Positions 35,668 through 43,940 of a stretch of 64,000 bases of DNA are shown here, piece after piece. The notes under the pieces are model-generated. The model was not told the DNA's origin, made no database searches, and was given only the letters and a program-made list of their open reading frames with translations. Both the position numbers and the translations under genes were made by a program. The stretch spans positions 1 to 64,000 of the forward strand of contig NZ_QGTG01000004.1 in the NCBI RefSeq assembly GCF_003182155.1, in the 5' to 3' direction. Positions within the stretch are counted from its first letter, which is position 1. Each line of letters opens with the position of its first letter. This DNA comes from Chitinophaga sp. S165 (GTDB lineage Bacteria; Bacteroidota; Bacteroidia; Chitinophagales; Chitinophagaceae).

Positions 35668-36561
35668 CTAGCTATTAAGCTTTGATTGGCGGATAGGCTT
35701 TAGTATTTCTATTAAACCCCTATCTGTCGCATCAGCGTACTTCAAACAACTAATGCCTGTGATTCCCACCTGCACCGCTCGCTGCGGTCGGTCCCTAAAA
35801 TAATAGCACAGCAACATATATTCGTGTGCGTAATCAAGCTCATATTCTTCCTTGGATTCACCGTTACATTTCCTGCTACATACTGTTACATTTATTGTTG
35901 CATCTAAGCCTTGCAGAACATCGCTCTTACAATATTTATTATGCAGAACATCGCCCTTACAATATTTATTATTAAGCTTACATGTAGTACTTACAACACT
36001 TTTGCTTACGCATGATCGTGTCTGTGCTCTATTACATTTAACACATTTCCCAACGGGCTTGCGGGCGTATTCACCACAATACTTGTTACGATCTTTACTG
36101 CATCTATCATTAGCTTTCCCCTCATTGCTCTTCACTAAATTGGGGAGAAGGCCAACTTCTGAAACAGTGTTTTCACTGCAGCCTTTACTGCATCTATCAA
36201 GGTCTTTACCCGCTATGTACTCCATTGGCTGAGACAGATAAACGGCTTCCAACATAGTGATGACATTATCTGCATCAAACCCTTCTTTTAACAGCAACAT
36301 GGCTTTTCCTGTGAGTTCACGATATCGCTTATACACACGTTTATCATCGGATAATTGTCTATATATGTGTGAAGCGATACGTGCACCTTGTTTAAGCCAT
36401 CCGGCATACATCATAGTTTTGGCAAAAGCGGGATCACGTTTAACACGTTTACCAGTAAGCGAACTTTTAGTACGGATGATGTATTCTCCGTTCATAAGAT
36501 ATATTGTGAGATTATCCTGAGTCCCAATAAAGGGCGGCGGACCACCAATAAATTTCGGCAT
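35668..36561 (-). CDS. Repeat-locus protein with Cys-rich low-complexity insert
   Basis: 297 residues. The N-terminus (GTQDNLTIYLMNGEYIIRTK, then SSLTGKRVKRDPAFAKTMMY) belongs to a family I have seen often as hypothetical proteins in Bacteroidota, without known function. The C-terminus (YYFRDRPQRAVQVGITGISC) is repeated as a fragment at 37023. Between about 120 and 235 there is an insert with some 14 cysteines built from short repeats (NNKYCKGDVL/HNKYCKSDVL, DRCSKGCSE/DRCSKDRNK). Small, soluble, no signal. The 96-bp repeats begin about 4 bases past its stop. It may be part of a multicopy element; the insert could be recent slippage expansion. Confidence 0.55.
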   Translation of the reverse strand: MPKFIGGPPPFIGTQDNLTIYLMNGEYIIRTKSSLTGKRVKRDPAFAKTMMYAGWLKQGARIASHIYRQLSDDKRVYKRYRELTGKAMLLLKEGFDADNVITMLEAVYLSQPMEYIAGKDLDRCSKGCSENTVSEVGLLPNLVKSNEGKANDRCSKDRNKYCGEYARKPVGKCVKCNRAQTRSCVSKSVVSTTCKLNNKYCKGDVLHNKYCKSDVLQGLDATINVTVCSRKCNGESKEEYELDYAHEYMLLCYYFRDRPQRAVQVGITGISCLKYADATDRGLIEILKPIRQSKLNS

Positions 36562-37022
36562 ATAATATTAGTTTATACGAATGTAGGTTACTAAGGGGAT
36601 ACGCCGTAGTAACGTCGGGTTAACGCCATGTTTAAAGCGTACTTTATTGCCGGATATGCCATTTATGCCGTTTTTGCCGCCCAACATTATCCTGACCATA
36701 TGGTTTTATACGGCTGATGTCCGGCCGCTCAATTCAGGTTGTTGTATCATTTGTACTAATCACAGTCACTTCTTTCTGCGTTGTACGAACTCATAAGTGC
36801 AATCAGGTTTGGGAATCAGAATGGCAAAAAACAATGGGTAATCATGATAGCCAATCATGATGGATAAACACAACCATTAAACATACCAGGTGATCATAAG
36901 AGGCAATCATAAGAGGTGATCATAAGAGGTGATCAAACAATAGGATCTTAACTGGTCATAACGGAATTATAAAGGATATCATGCAAGTATCGTAACGTGA
37001 TAAAGCATGGGAGCCAGACTCC
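36562..37022. other. Non-coding spacer with short repeats
   Basis: Upstream of the repeat-locus gene. No protein-like frame over 30 codons. It carries a cluster of 13-base near-repeats of AGGTGATCATAAG at 36888-36936 (four copies, one with AGGCAATCATAAG, the last incomplete) and earlier single copies of CAATCATGAT. Confidence 0.5.
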
Positions 37023-37130
37023 TGCAATTATTTTGGAGACCGGCCGCAGCGAGCGGTGCGGGTGGGAGCCACTGGCCTCAGTTATTTGAAGTACGCTCAA
37101 TACGACGTACCCAGGGGTTCAATAGAACTA
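37023..37130 (+). pseudogene. Inverted C-terminal fragment of the repeat-locus gene
   Basis: A plus-strand frame of 36 codons reads NYFGDRPQRAVRVGATGLSY then LKYAQYDVPRGSIEL, clearly homologous to the C-terminus of the gene at 35668-36561 (YYFRDRPQRAVQVGITGISC...LKYADATDRGLIEI). Nothing matching the N-terminal part precedes it. The downstream sequence (37171-37246) also matches the other gene's tail, so a whole 3' module was copied in inverted orientation. Confidence 0.75.
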
Positions 37131-37170
37131 CCAACGCCCAACCGCCCAACCAGAGCCAAATATCAAGGCA

Positions 37171-37300
37171 ACTTCAAAGAACTGCAGCCAGTGGCCCCAC
37201 CTGCATCCGTGAGCTAGAAGGTCAACGCTATAATCACTGTCAGCCCCTCTCCGCGTCCCAGTCTGCATCCCTGAGCTAGAAGGTCAGGGCTATAATCACA
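37171..37300. repeat. Inverted copy of the 3' tail repeats
   Basis: 37171-37246 matches the reverse complement of 35589-35664. A second, shorter copy of TGAGCTAGAAGGTCA follows at 37272, 62 bases after the first at 37210. The two arms flank about 1.5 kb and could form a large stem or drive inversion. 37301-37467 shows nothing else. Confidence 0.8.
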
Positions 37301-37467
37301 GCATCCCATATCCGCATCCCATATATAACTTCAAAAACCAGAGTGATCCCTAAATAGCAACCGCCCAACCCTTGAATCACAGAAGTCCAAAAGAAATTCC
37401 GTTTTCGAGCAAACATTCATTACTAATTATAGCATCTTTACCCGCAACCTGGCGAATGTAATTGCTT

Positions 37468-38622
37468 ATGACTGTTAAAAAACTTATCGGAAAAGTACAC
37501 CTATGGCTCGGCTTCACTTCCGGCCTCGGCGTTTTCATAATTGCCGTAACAGGCTGTATCCTGGCATTCCAGCAGGAAATAGAAAGCATCACGAAACCAT
37601 ATACATATACGGCAAGTACGAACGCAACACCGCTATCCCCGTCAGCGCTAAAAGCCATCGCAGTTAAAGAGATTTCTCATAAGCAGCCCAATCTTATCAG
37701 CTACCCCGGAAAGGACAAAAGCGCGACAGTAATGTTCTTCGGAGCAGATCCGGATTATTACTACCAGGTCTTCATGGATCCGTACACCGGTAAAGTTATC
37801 AAGGTATGGAGTGAAGAAGGCGATTTCTTCCATTTTATATTACACGGACATTATTACCTGTGGCTGCCGGAGAAGATCGGTCAGCCGGTAACGGCGTCTG
37901 TAACACTGATCTTCTTTGTAATGCTGATCACGGGCCTGGTGTTATGGTGGCCTAAAAATAAAGCAGCCGCCAAACAACGGTTCTCTGTGAAGTTGAGTGC
38001 AAAGTGGAAACGGTTGAATTATGACCTGCACAACGTGCTGGGATTTTATGTGATGGCAATAGGACTGATCCTCGCTACTACCGGACTGGTATGGGGCTTC
38101 CAGTGGTTCAGCAATGCATTGTATTACGTAACATCAGGGGGAGAGCATTTGCCAGTGGATGCACCGCCATTGTCTGATAAAACTAAAACAGCATTGTACA
38201 AGACGCCGGAAGATCAGGTGTGGCAGGATCTAAGAAAGAAAGCGCCGGCAGATGCAGGTATAATGATATCTTATCCGGCGGATGATTCGGCAGCTATTTC
38301 CGCATCAGTCAATTACAGGCCGGGTACATATTATAAGATGGACAATTATTATTTCGATCAGAATACATTAGCGATACTGCCAGCAAAAGGCCCTTATACC
38401 GGCGAATATGCGAAAGCCGGGTTTGCAGATAAACTGCGGGATATGAACTACGATATCCACATTGGAGCAATAGCCGGAATACCCGGTAAGATTATCATGT
38501 TCATGGCGAGCCTGGTTTGCGCCAGCCTGCCCGTGACCGGCGTGTATATATGGTGGGGTAGAAGGAATAAGAAGATAAAAAAGAGCCCGGCAACACGCGC
38601 CGCTTCCCGTATGACAGCTTAA
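37468..38622 (+). CDS. PepSY-associated membrane protein
   Basis: 384 residues from the ATG at 37468 (MTVKKLIGKVHLWLGFTSG); a TTG two codons upstream is less likely. Four membrane spans with the conserved HLWLG near the start, then a periplasmic PepSY domain (YYYQVFMDPYTGKVIKVW), LHGHYYLW, a second HNVLGFYVM and the C-terminal ITHIGAIAG-like segment (YDIHIGAIAGIPGKI). Relatives reduce or process ferric siderophores after uptake and bind haem through paired histidines. No TonB receptor is adjacent. Confidence 0.88.
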   Translation: MTVKKLIGKVHLWLGFTSGLGVFIIAVTGCILAFQQEIESITKPYTYTASTNATPLSPSALKAIAVKEISHKQPNLISYPGKDKSATVMFFGADPDYYYQVFMDPYTGKVIKVWSEEGDFFHFILHGHYYLWLPEKIGQPVTASVTLIFFVMLITGLVLWWPKNKAAAKQRFSVKLSAKWKRLNYDLHNVLGFYVMAIGLILATTGLVWGFQWFSNALYYVTSGGEHLPVDAPPLSDKTKTALYKTPEDQVWQDLRKKAPADAGIMISYPADDSAAISASVNYRPGTYYKMDNYYFDQNTLAILPAKGPYTGEYAKAGFADKLRDMNYDIHIGAIAGIPGKIIMFMASLVCASLPVTGVYIWWGRRNKKIKKSPATRAASRMTA

Positions 38623-38847
38623 ACATACGAAGGTAGATCTCCAATCCGGAAAAAATAAGCGTAAAGAATACGTTTCCCGAAAAAAATCTCTATTTTTCGC
38701 GGGTGACGGTGTTACTGTGTGCAGTTAAGTTTAATCCACGGGTATTATTTAATTCAGGTCCATGAGTCTCAACAACACTGCCATTGCCGCGGAGGTAGCG
38801 GCGCGTATCCACGTTTTCTATAATCATTATATAAAGCTCCACAAATC

Positions 38848-41301
38848 ATGAAAAGAATTTTTGGTATTGCAGCCGTATTGCTGGCACAACAGCTGTATGC
38901 GCAACAACAGCAGGCGCCTGCCTATCCGTTGATCACGCACGATCCCTATTTCAGCGTCTGGTCGGCAACGGATAATCTGACAGCTTCCACTACCCGTCAC
39001 TGGACAGGAACACAGCAATCTCTGACGGGGTTCGTAAAGGTGGATGGTGTAACCTATCGAGTATTAGGTTCCCCCGGACATGCATATCGTGCGCTGGCAG
39101 CAACTGCTGATATGGCGCCTTATCAGGTGCGGTATACAGAGACAGCTCCTGCAAAGGGTTGGGAAGCACCCGAATTTAATGACGCAGACTGGAAAACAGG
39201 AAATGCGCCATTTGAAAAAGAAAAAAAGACTAGCGGTACTCCCTGGTTTACGGACGACGTATGGGCACGTAGAACTTTCACAGTAGATGATCCCAATGTG
39301 GATAACCTGCTGCTGAAGATCAACCACGACGATAACGCAGAAGTTTATCTGAACGGAGAGCTTATCTATAGTTACGTGGGATGGTTAAACCATATGGAAT
39401 ATTTCCCTATCAGTGACGATGTAAGAAAGAAACTGCGTAAAGGCAACAATGTACTGGCCATGCATTGTACCAATACACGCGGTGGTGCCTACCTTGACGG
39501 AGGTATCGTAACAGAAGAAAAAGATAAACTGGTGGATAAGATATTGCAGGCGGAACAGAAGAATATTACGCTTGAAGCAACACAGACCAGTTATGACTTC
39601 ACTTGTGGAAAAGTGGACCTGAAACTGACCTTCACTTCTCCATTGTTGTTGAAAGATCTGGACCTGATGTCCCGTCCTGTTTCTTATGTATCTTATAAAG
39701 TAAAAGCAAATGACGGGCGGAAGCATAAAGTAGAAGTGTATTTTGGAGCCTCATCCGATCTTGCCGTGAATACAGCTGCACAGGAAGTGACCGCACAGCA
39801 ATATAATAGCGAAGGATTGTCTATCCTGAAAACCGGCTCTGTCGCACAACCGGTACTGGCTAAGAAAGGAGACGATCTGCGTATTGACTGGGGATATCTT
39901 TATGTAGCTGTACCACAGTCTGCCGGCGCTAAACAATATGTTACGAAGGAAGGCGTTGCCGCCGGCACATTTGCAGGCAAGCGTAAACCTGCTACTGTCG
40001 ATAAAGGTACACAGCTGGTATTGAATACAACCGTATCTCTTGGAAAGGTGGATGGCACTGAAAAAGAACAGGTGTTCCTGGTAGGGTATGACGATATTTA
40101 TTCCATTCAGTATTTCGGAACTAATCTGAAACCCTGGTGGAAGAAAGATGATAGCTATACGATAGAGAAGGAATTGAAAAAAGCGCAGGATGGCTATGCG
40201 GCTGTTATTGCACGCTGCACTGCATTTGACAAGGAAATATATGATGCAGCACTGAAAGCGGGAGGAGAGAAATATGCCAAGCTTTGTGTATTGGGATATC
40301 GTCAAAGCATCTCCGCACACAAGCTGGTGAAGAGCCCGCAGGGAGAGATCCTGTTCCTTTCAAAAGAGAACTTCAGCAATGGTTGTATCAATACAGTGGA
40401 CGTAACTTATCCTTCAGCACCATTGTACCTGGTGTACAACCCTGATCTGATGAAGGGAATGCTGAATGGAATATTCTACTTCAGCGAAAGTGGTAAGTAT
40501 ACACAGCCATATGCAGCGCACGATCTGGGAACATATCCGCTGGCAAATGGTCAGGCATATGGAGAAGGTATGCCGGTAGAAGAATCCGGTAACATGATCA
40601 TTCTGACAGCAGCAATTGCGAAGGCAGAAGGTAATGCGAACTATGCAAAGCAACATTGGAAAACACTGACCACCTGGGCAGAGTATCTGTTGAAGGAAGG
40701 CTTTGATCCCGCTAACCAATTGTGTACAGACGATTTCGCCGGTCACCTGGCAAGGAATGCAAACCTCTCTGTAAAGGCGATCGTAGGACTCGGTTGTTAC
40801 GCTATGCTGGCGGATATGCTGGGAGATAAAACAGCAGCTCAGAAATATAGGACCGCAGCAACAGAGATGGTCCCTAAATGGATGACATTGGCGGAAGATG
40901 GTGATCACTATACACTCGCGTTCGAAAATAAAGGTACCTGGAGTCAGAAGTACAACCTGGTTTGGGACAAGGTATTAAACCTCGGATTATTCCCGAAATC
41001 CGTTTATCAGAAAGAAATAAAATACTATCTGGCACATCAGTTAAAATATGGCTTACCACTGGATAGCCGTAAAAAATACACTAAATCCGACTGGATACTG
41101 TGGACTGCCGCACTGACGGACAATCAGTCAGACTTCGCTGCCCTGGTGGATCCTGTGTATAAGTATGCGCAGGAAACACAGTCACGTGTACCATTGAGCG
41201 ACTGGCATGAAACAGAAGATGGAAAGATGGTCGGCTTCCAGGCAAGAAGTGTAGTAGGAGGATATTTTATGCAGGTATTAGGTAATATATTGAAAAAATA
41301 A
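38848..41301 (+). CDS. Secreted DUF4964/DUF5127/DUF4965/DUF1793 glutaminase-type protein
   Basis: 817 residues with a signal peptide (cleavage near AQQQQ, residue 20). The N-terminal DUF4964 segment is PAYPLITHDPYFSVWSATD; a central beta region (DUF5127) contains LKINHDDNAEVYLNGELIY; the C-terminal helical domain has YAKLCVLGYRQSISAHKLV, NFSNGCINTVDVTYPSAPL and LCTDDFAGHLARNANLSVK. This architecture is named after fungal glutaminase A but its substrate in Bacteroidota is unproven; the six-hairpin-like end resembles glycosidases. A 29-codon frame (38763-38851) overlaps its start by ATGA, perhaps by chance. Confidence 0.85.
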   Translation: MKRIFGIAAVLLAQQLYAQQQQAPAYPLITHDPYFSVWSATDNLTASTTRHWTGTQQSLTGFVKVDGVTYRVLGSPGHAYRALAATADMAPYQVRYTETAPAKGWEAPEFNDADWKTGNAPFEKEKKTSGTPWFTDDVWARRTFTVDDPNVDNLLLKINHDDNAEVYLNGELIYSYVGWLNHMEYFPISDDVRKKLRKGNNVLAMHCTNTRGGAYLDGGIVTEEKDKLVDKILQAEQKNITLEATQTSYDFTCGKVDLKLTFTSPLLLKDLDLMSRPVSYVSYKVKANDGRKHKVEVYFGASSDLAVNTAAQEVTAQQYNSEGLSILKTGSVAQPVLAKKGDDLRIDWGYLYVAVPQSAGAKQYVTKEGVAAGTFAGKRKPATVDKGTQLVLNTTVSLGKVDGTEKEQVFLVGYDDIYSIQYFGTNLKPWWKKDDSYTIEKELKKAQDGYAAVIARCTAFDKEIYDAALKAGGEKYAKLCVLGYRQSISAHKLVKSPQGEILFLSKENFSNGCINTVDVTYPSAPLYLVYNPDLMKGMLNGIFYFSESGKYTQPYAAHDLGTYPLANGQAYGEGMPVEESGNMIILTAAIAKAEGNANYAKQHWKTLTTWAEYLLKEGFDPANQLCTDDFAGHLARNANLSVKAIVGLGCYAMLADMLGDKTAAQKYRTAATEMVPKWMTLAEDGDHYTLAFENKGTWSQKYNLVWDKVLNLGLFPKSVYQKEIKYYLAHQLKYGLPLDSRKKYTKSDWILWTAALTDNQSDFAALVDPVYKYAQETQSRVPLSDWHETEDGKMVGFQARSVVGGYFMQVLGNILKK

Positions 41302-41326
41302 TTAAATAAATGATCGGCTGAAATGC

Positions 41327-41369
41327 AGTGGGGTGGCCATTTGTAGAAGAGTCGCCCCACTCTTTTTTA
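41327..41369 (+). terminator. Terminator after the glutaminase-type gene
   Basis: AGTGGGGTGGC (41327-41337) pairs with GTCGCCCCACT (41351-41361), with minor mismatches, followed by CTTTTTTAA. Confidence 0.7.
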
Positions 41370-41410
41370 AGTGTAGTAATACTACTACAAAACAATATGA
41401 ATGCGGGTCA

Positions 41411-41618
41411 TATATTTGTATCAGCAACGAAAGAAATTTGATACTGTCCTAACAATAAAAAAGGTCCCACCCTTTCCCTATACTGAAATAATTACACAAG
41501 AAAAACATCTTATTCAAAATATTACACTTGATATGTTATCGCATATGAAGTAAAGAACTTGGTTTTTATTAGGATATGGTTAGAAAGGGTTGTCATTCTT
41601 GGCGACCTTCTTTTTTTT
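41411..41618 (+). ncRNA. Candidate small RNA with promoter box and terminator
   Basis: A perfect -7 box TATATTTG lies at 41411-41418 and an intrinsic terminator at 41585-41618 (AAGGGTTGTC pairing with GGCGACCTT over a 6-base loop, one bulged G, then CTTTTTTTT). Between them is no protein-like frame. ACCCTTTC at 41469-41476 is complementary to GAAAGGGT at 41583-41590, inside the terminator stem, and TCCTA/AATAAAAA at 41447-41462 to TTTTTATTAGGA at 41563-41574. These give alternative or pseudoknotted folds. The transcript would be about 190 nt. No -33 TTTG was found, so it is a prediction. Confidence 0.45.
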
Positions 41619-41627
41619 ATATAAAAG

Positions 41628-41663
41628 AGCCCGCAAATGTGACTTTGCAGGCTGCTTACTTTT
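41628..41663. terminator. Hairpin, probably bidirectional
   Basis: AGCCCGCAAA at 41628-41637 pairs with TTTGCAGGCT at 41644-41653 with one mismatch. A T-run follows on the plus strand (TACTTTTTT), and CTTTTATAT follows on the minus strand, where it could end the small gene at 41857. Confidence 0.6.
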
Positions 41664-41717
41664 TTGGGTAATGGACGATATTGAGGTTAGTCTTGTTTAA
41701 TGGATGCTTGCCTTGGG

Positions 41718-41830
41718 AACAATGAATGCCGGGGAAAGCACAATGAATGAAAACCCGTTGGGGGAACAATGAATGATGGAGTTAAATGGATGAAACCGGG
41801 GCAATGGATGAACGGGGGAACAATGAATGA
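41718..41830. repeat. Degenerate repeats of AACAATGAATGA
   Basis: The word [AG]ACAATGAATG recurs at about 41718, 41739, 41765 and 41819, with the variant GCAATGGATGA at 41801, spaced irregularly by GGGG-containing linkers. No gene is supported here; a minus-strand frame across it encodes only the repeat (IIHCSP, FIHCSP). Confidence 0.6.
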
Positions 41831-41856
41831 ACATCGGGGAAACAAAAGAATGAAAA

Positions 41857-42096
41857 TCAGTTTTGACTGAACTCACTGAAAAAGCGGCGCGCCACATGTT
41901 TGAACCTATTCACGTCCGCTTCATTTTCCAGTTGTATATCAGGATGATTAGTAGTCGATTTATAATATTGTAAGGCAGCGGAAGCTATGTCCGTATCGCC
42001 GCTCGCATCTGCAGTAGCTTTGATATAACGGCTGTTACTATTCAGGTAGTGCAGTGCTTTGATGTCGAAGTCGAATGTTATGATACCGTTTATCAT
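41857..42096 (-). CDS. Small hypothetical protein
   Basis: 79 residues, soluble, mixed helix and strand (MINGIITFDFDIKALHYLNS, then AALQYYKSTTNHPDI and FKHVARRFFSEFSQN). No family recognised. The codon pattern and balanced composition look coding, and a terminator-like hairpin lies downstream at 41628. It is divergent from the sialate esterase gene, with about 165 bases between. Confidence 0.5.
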   Translation of the reverse strand: MINGIITFDFDIKALHYLNSNSRYIKATADASGDTDIASAALQYYKSTTNHPDIQLENEADVNRFKHVARRFFSEFSQN

Positions 42097-42261
42097 GATC
42101 TTATCGTTTTATGCAGATAGACTATAACAATTTCGTGCCAAAATGATACCTGGCCATAAAAAGGACAATAAATGCCGCAACCTCGCATACTTTGTCCCGA
42201 AAGATATTGCGCATCTATTCCCCATTTTGTACCTTGACCGGCGGAATAAAATTTACCGTTC

Positions 42262-43716
42262 ATGCAATTGACCACGTTATTAAAACCAATGCTGACAGGT
42301 CTCCTGTCAACAGCACTTATCCTCAATAGCTACGCTGATGTTCGTTTACCCGCTTTGGTCGGTAGCAACATGGTATTACAACGAAATAAACCCCTGAATA
42401 TATGGGGATGGGCCGACAAGGGAGAGAAGGTGACCGTTAAGTTCAAACAAGGCTCCTATACTGCTGTTGCAACTGCGGATGGTAAGTGGAAAGTGCAATT
42501 GCCTGCCCAGGTTGCAGGAGGTCCGTATACAATGACTATCGCCGGTCACAATACTATAACGCTGGACAACATACTGGTAGGGGATGTGTGGTTAGCTTCG
42601 GGCCAGTCTAATATGGAGATGCCCGTTAAAGGATGGGGAAAAGTGTTGAATTATGAACAGGAGATTGCCGCGGCCAATTATCCTCAGATCCGTTTCTTTC
42701 AGGCGAAACACGTAACAAGCACGTCGCCAAAAGACGATATTACGCCATGGGAAGGTGGCTGGGCGGTGTGTACTCCACAGAGTGTCCCTGAATTTTCTTC
42801 TGTGGGGTATTTTTTCGCACGTGAAATAAATAGTCATGAGCATATACCCGTAGGTGTTATCCACAGTTCATGGGGTGGAACAGTAGCGGAAGCATGGACA
42901 AGTGGGGAATCCCTGAAGAAGATGCCTGCTTTTGCAGATACTGTGAAAGCGCTGGAGCGCCTCGCTACACCACAATCACCATCCGATGCCAATAAGTCCA
43001 CGCTGCTTTATAATGCAATGATCCATCCCTTACTGCCTTATTCGATCCGTGGCGCTATCTGGTACCAGGGAGAAGCAAATGTGGGTAGAGCATACCAATA
43101 TCGGGAATTATTTCCCCTGATGATCAAAGACTGGCGCAAACAATGGAAAAGCGATTTCCCGTTCTTTTTTGTACAACTGGCTAACTTCACAGAGAAGAAG
43201 TCGCAGCCTGTGGAATCTGATTGGGCAGAATTGCGTGAAGCTCAGTTAATGGCGTTATCCCTGCCTAATACAGGTATGGCTTCCGCGATTGACATTGGTG
43301 ATGACAAAGATATTCATCCAAAGAACAAGCAGGAGGTAGCCCGTCGTTTATCCCTGATCGCGAGGGCGAAGGTATACGGGGAGAAGATACCTTACTCCGG
43401 ACCGATCTATCAATCCAAACAGATCGTGGGAAATAAGGTTGTTCTCACTTTCAAGTTTACAGATGATGGGCTGAAAGCAAAGAACGGGACGCTGAAAGGA
43501 TTCGAGATTGCAGGTGCGGATAAGAAATTCCATTGGGCAGATGCGACTATCAGCGGTAACCGTGTAACAGTTTCCAGCAGCGAAGTGGCCAAGCCCGTGG
43601 CAGTACGTTACAGCTGGTCGAATAATCCTGACGGTAACTTATACAATGGTGCAGGCTTGCCGGCCAGTCCTTTCCGTACAGACAATTTCGAGGGTGTTAC
43701 CTTCGGAAAGCAATAA
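42262..43716 (+). CDS. Secreted sialate O-acetylesterase-type SGNH esterase
   Basis: 484 residues with an N-terminal signal (LLSTALILNSYADVRLP). The SGNH nucleophile is in VWLASGQSNMEMPV (about 110-123); the second block AIWYQGEANVGRAYQY and the late DIHPKNKQEVARRL (Asp and His) complete the triad, as in sialate O-acetylesterases of the DUF303 family. It removes acetyl groups from sialic acids or other acetylated glycans; in Bacteroidota many members act on plant or xylan-type acetyl esters. A terminator follows. Confidence 0.88.
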   Translation: MQLTTLLKPMLTGLLSTALILNSYADVRLPALVGSNMVLQRNKPLNIWGWADKGEKVTVKFKQGSYTAVATADGKWKVQLPAQVAGGPYTMTIAGHNTITLDNILVGDVWLASGQSNMEMPVKGWGKVLNYEQEIAAANYPQIRFFQAKHVTSTSPKDDITPWEGGWAVCTPQSVPEFSSVGYFFAREINSHEHIPVGVIHSSWGGTVAEAWTSGESLKKMPAFADTVKALERLATPQSPSDANKSTLLYNAMIHPLLPYSIRGAIWYQGEANVGRAYQYRELFPLMIKDWRKQWKSDFPFFFVQLANFTEKKSQPVESDWAELREAQLMALSLPNTGMASAIDIGDDKDIHPKNKQEVARRLSLIARAKVYGEKIPYSGPIYQSKQIVGNKVVLTFKFTDDGLKAKNGTLKGFEIAGADKKFHWADATISGNRVTVSSSEVAKPVAVRYSWSNNPDGNLYNGAGLPASPFRTDNFEGVTFGKQ

Positions 43717-43735
43717 GCTCCTTCCGGATATTAAA

Positions 43736-43779
43736 AAAAAATAACAGCCGGTGGTACTACCCCTGGCTGTTATTTTTTT
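43736..43779 (+). terminator. Terminator after the esterase gene
   Basis: AAAAATAACAGCC at about 43737-43749 pairs with GGCTGTTATTTTT from 43765, the right arm running directly into a run of T. Both strands could use it. Confidence 0.75.
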
Positions 43780-43813
43780 TAATGATACTTTCTATCCAAT
43801 TTTTACCCATATA

Positions 43814-43856
43814 CGTCTTCTCTGCTATAACTCTCCGTCTTCTCTGCTATAACTCT
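43814..43856. repeat. Two direct copies of a 21-base word
   Basis: CGTCTTCTCTGCTATAACTC followed by T occurs at 43814-43834 and again at 43836-43856. It lies about 85 bases upstream of the EamA transporter gene and may be a duplicated regulator site or simple slippage. Confidence 0.7.
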
Positions 43857-43940
43857 GCTTGTACTCTCAGGGACTTTTTGTTAAAATAACATCAGGAAAT
43901 ATCTACTTTTATAGCCGATTACAAACCGACAGGAATAATA

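Noticed and set aside
36630..36720. 29-codon frame MFKAYFIAGYAIYAVFAAQ
   Set aside because: Short, isolated, no partner and no conserved feature.
35404..37300. Diversity-generating retroelement
   Set aside because: There is repeat structure near a variable gene but no reverse transcriptase in the window.
38763..38851. 29-codon frame overlapping the glutaminase-type start
   Set aside because: Too short to separate from chance; mentioned under the main gene only.
41697..41897. 66-codon minus frame over the AACAATGAATGA repeats
   Set aside because: It only translates the DNA repeats (IHCSP units) and overlaps a better gene.
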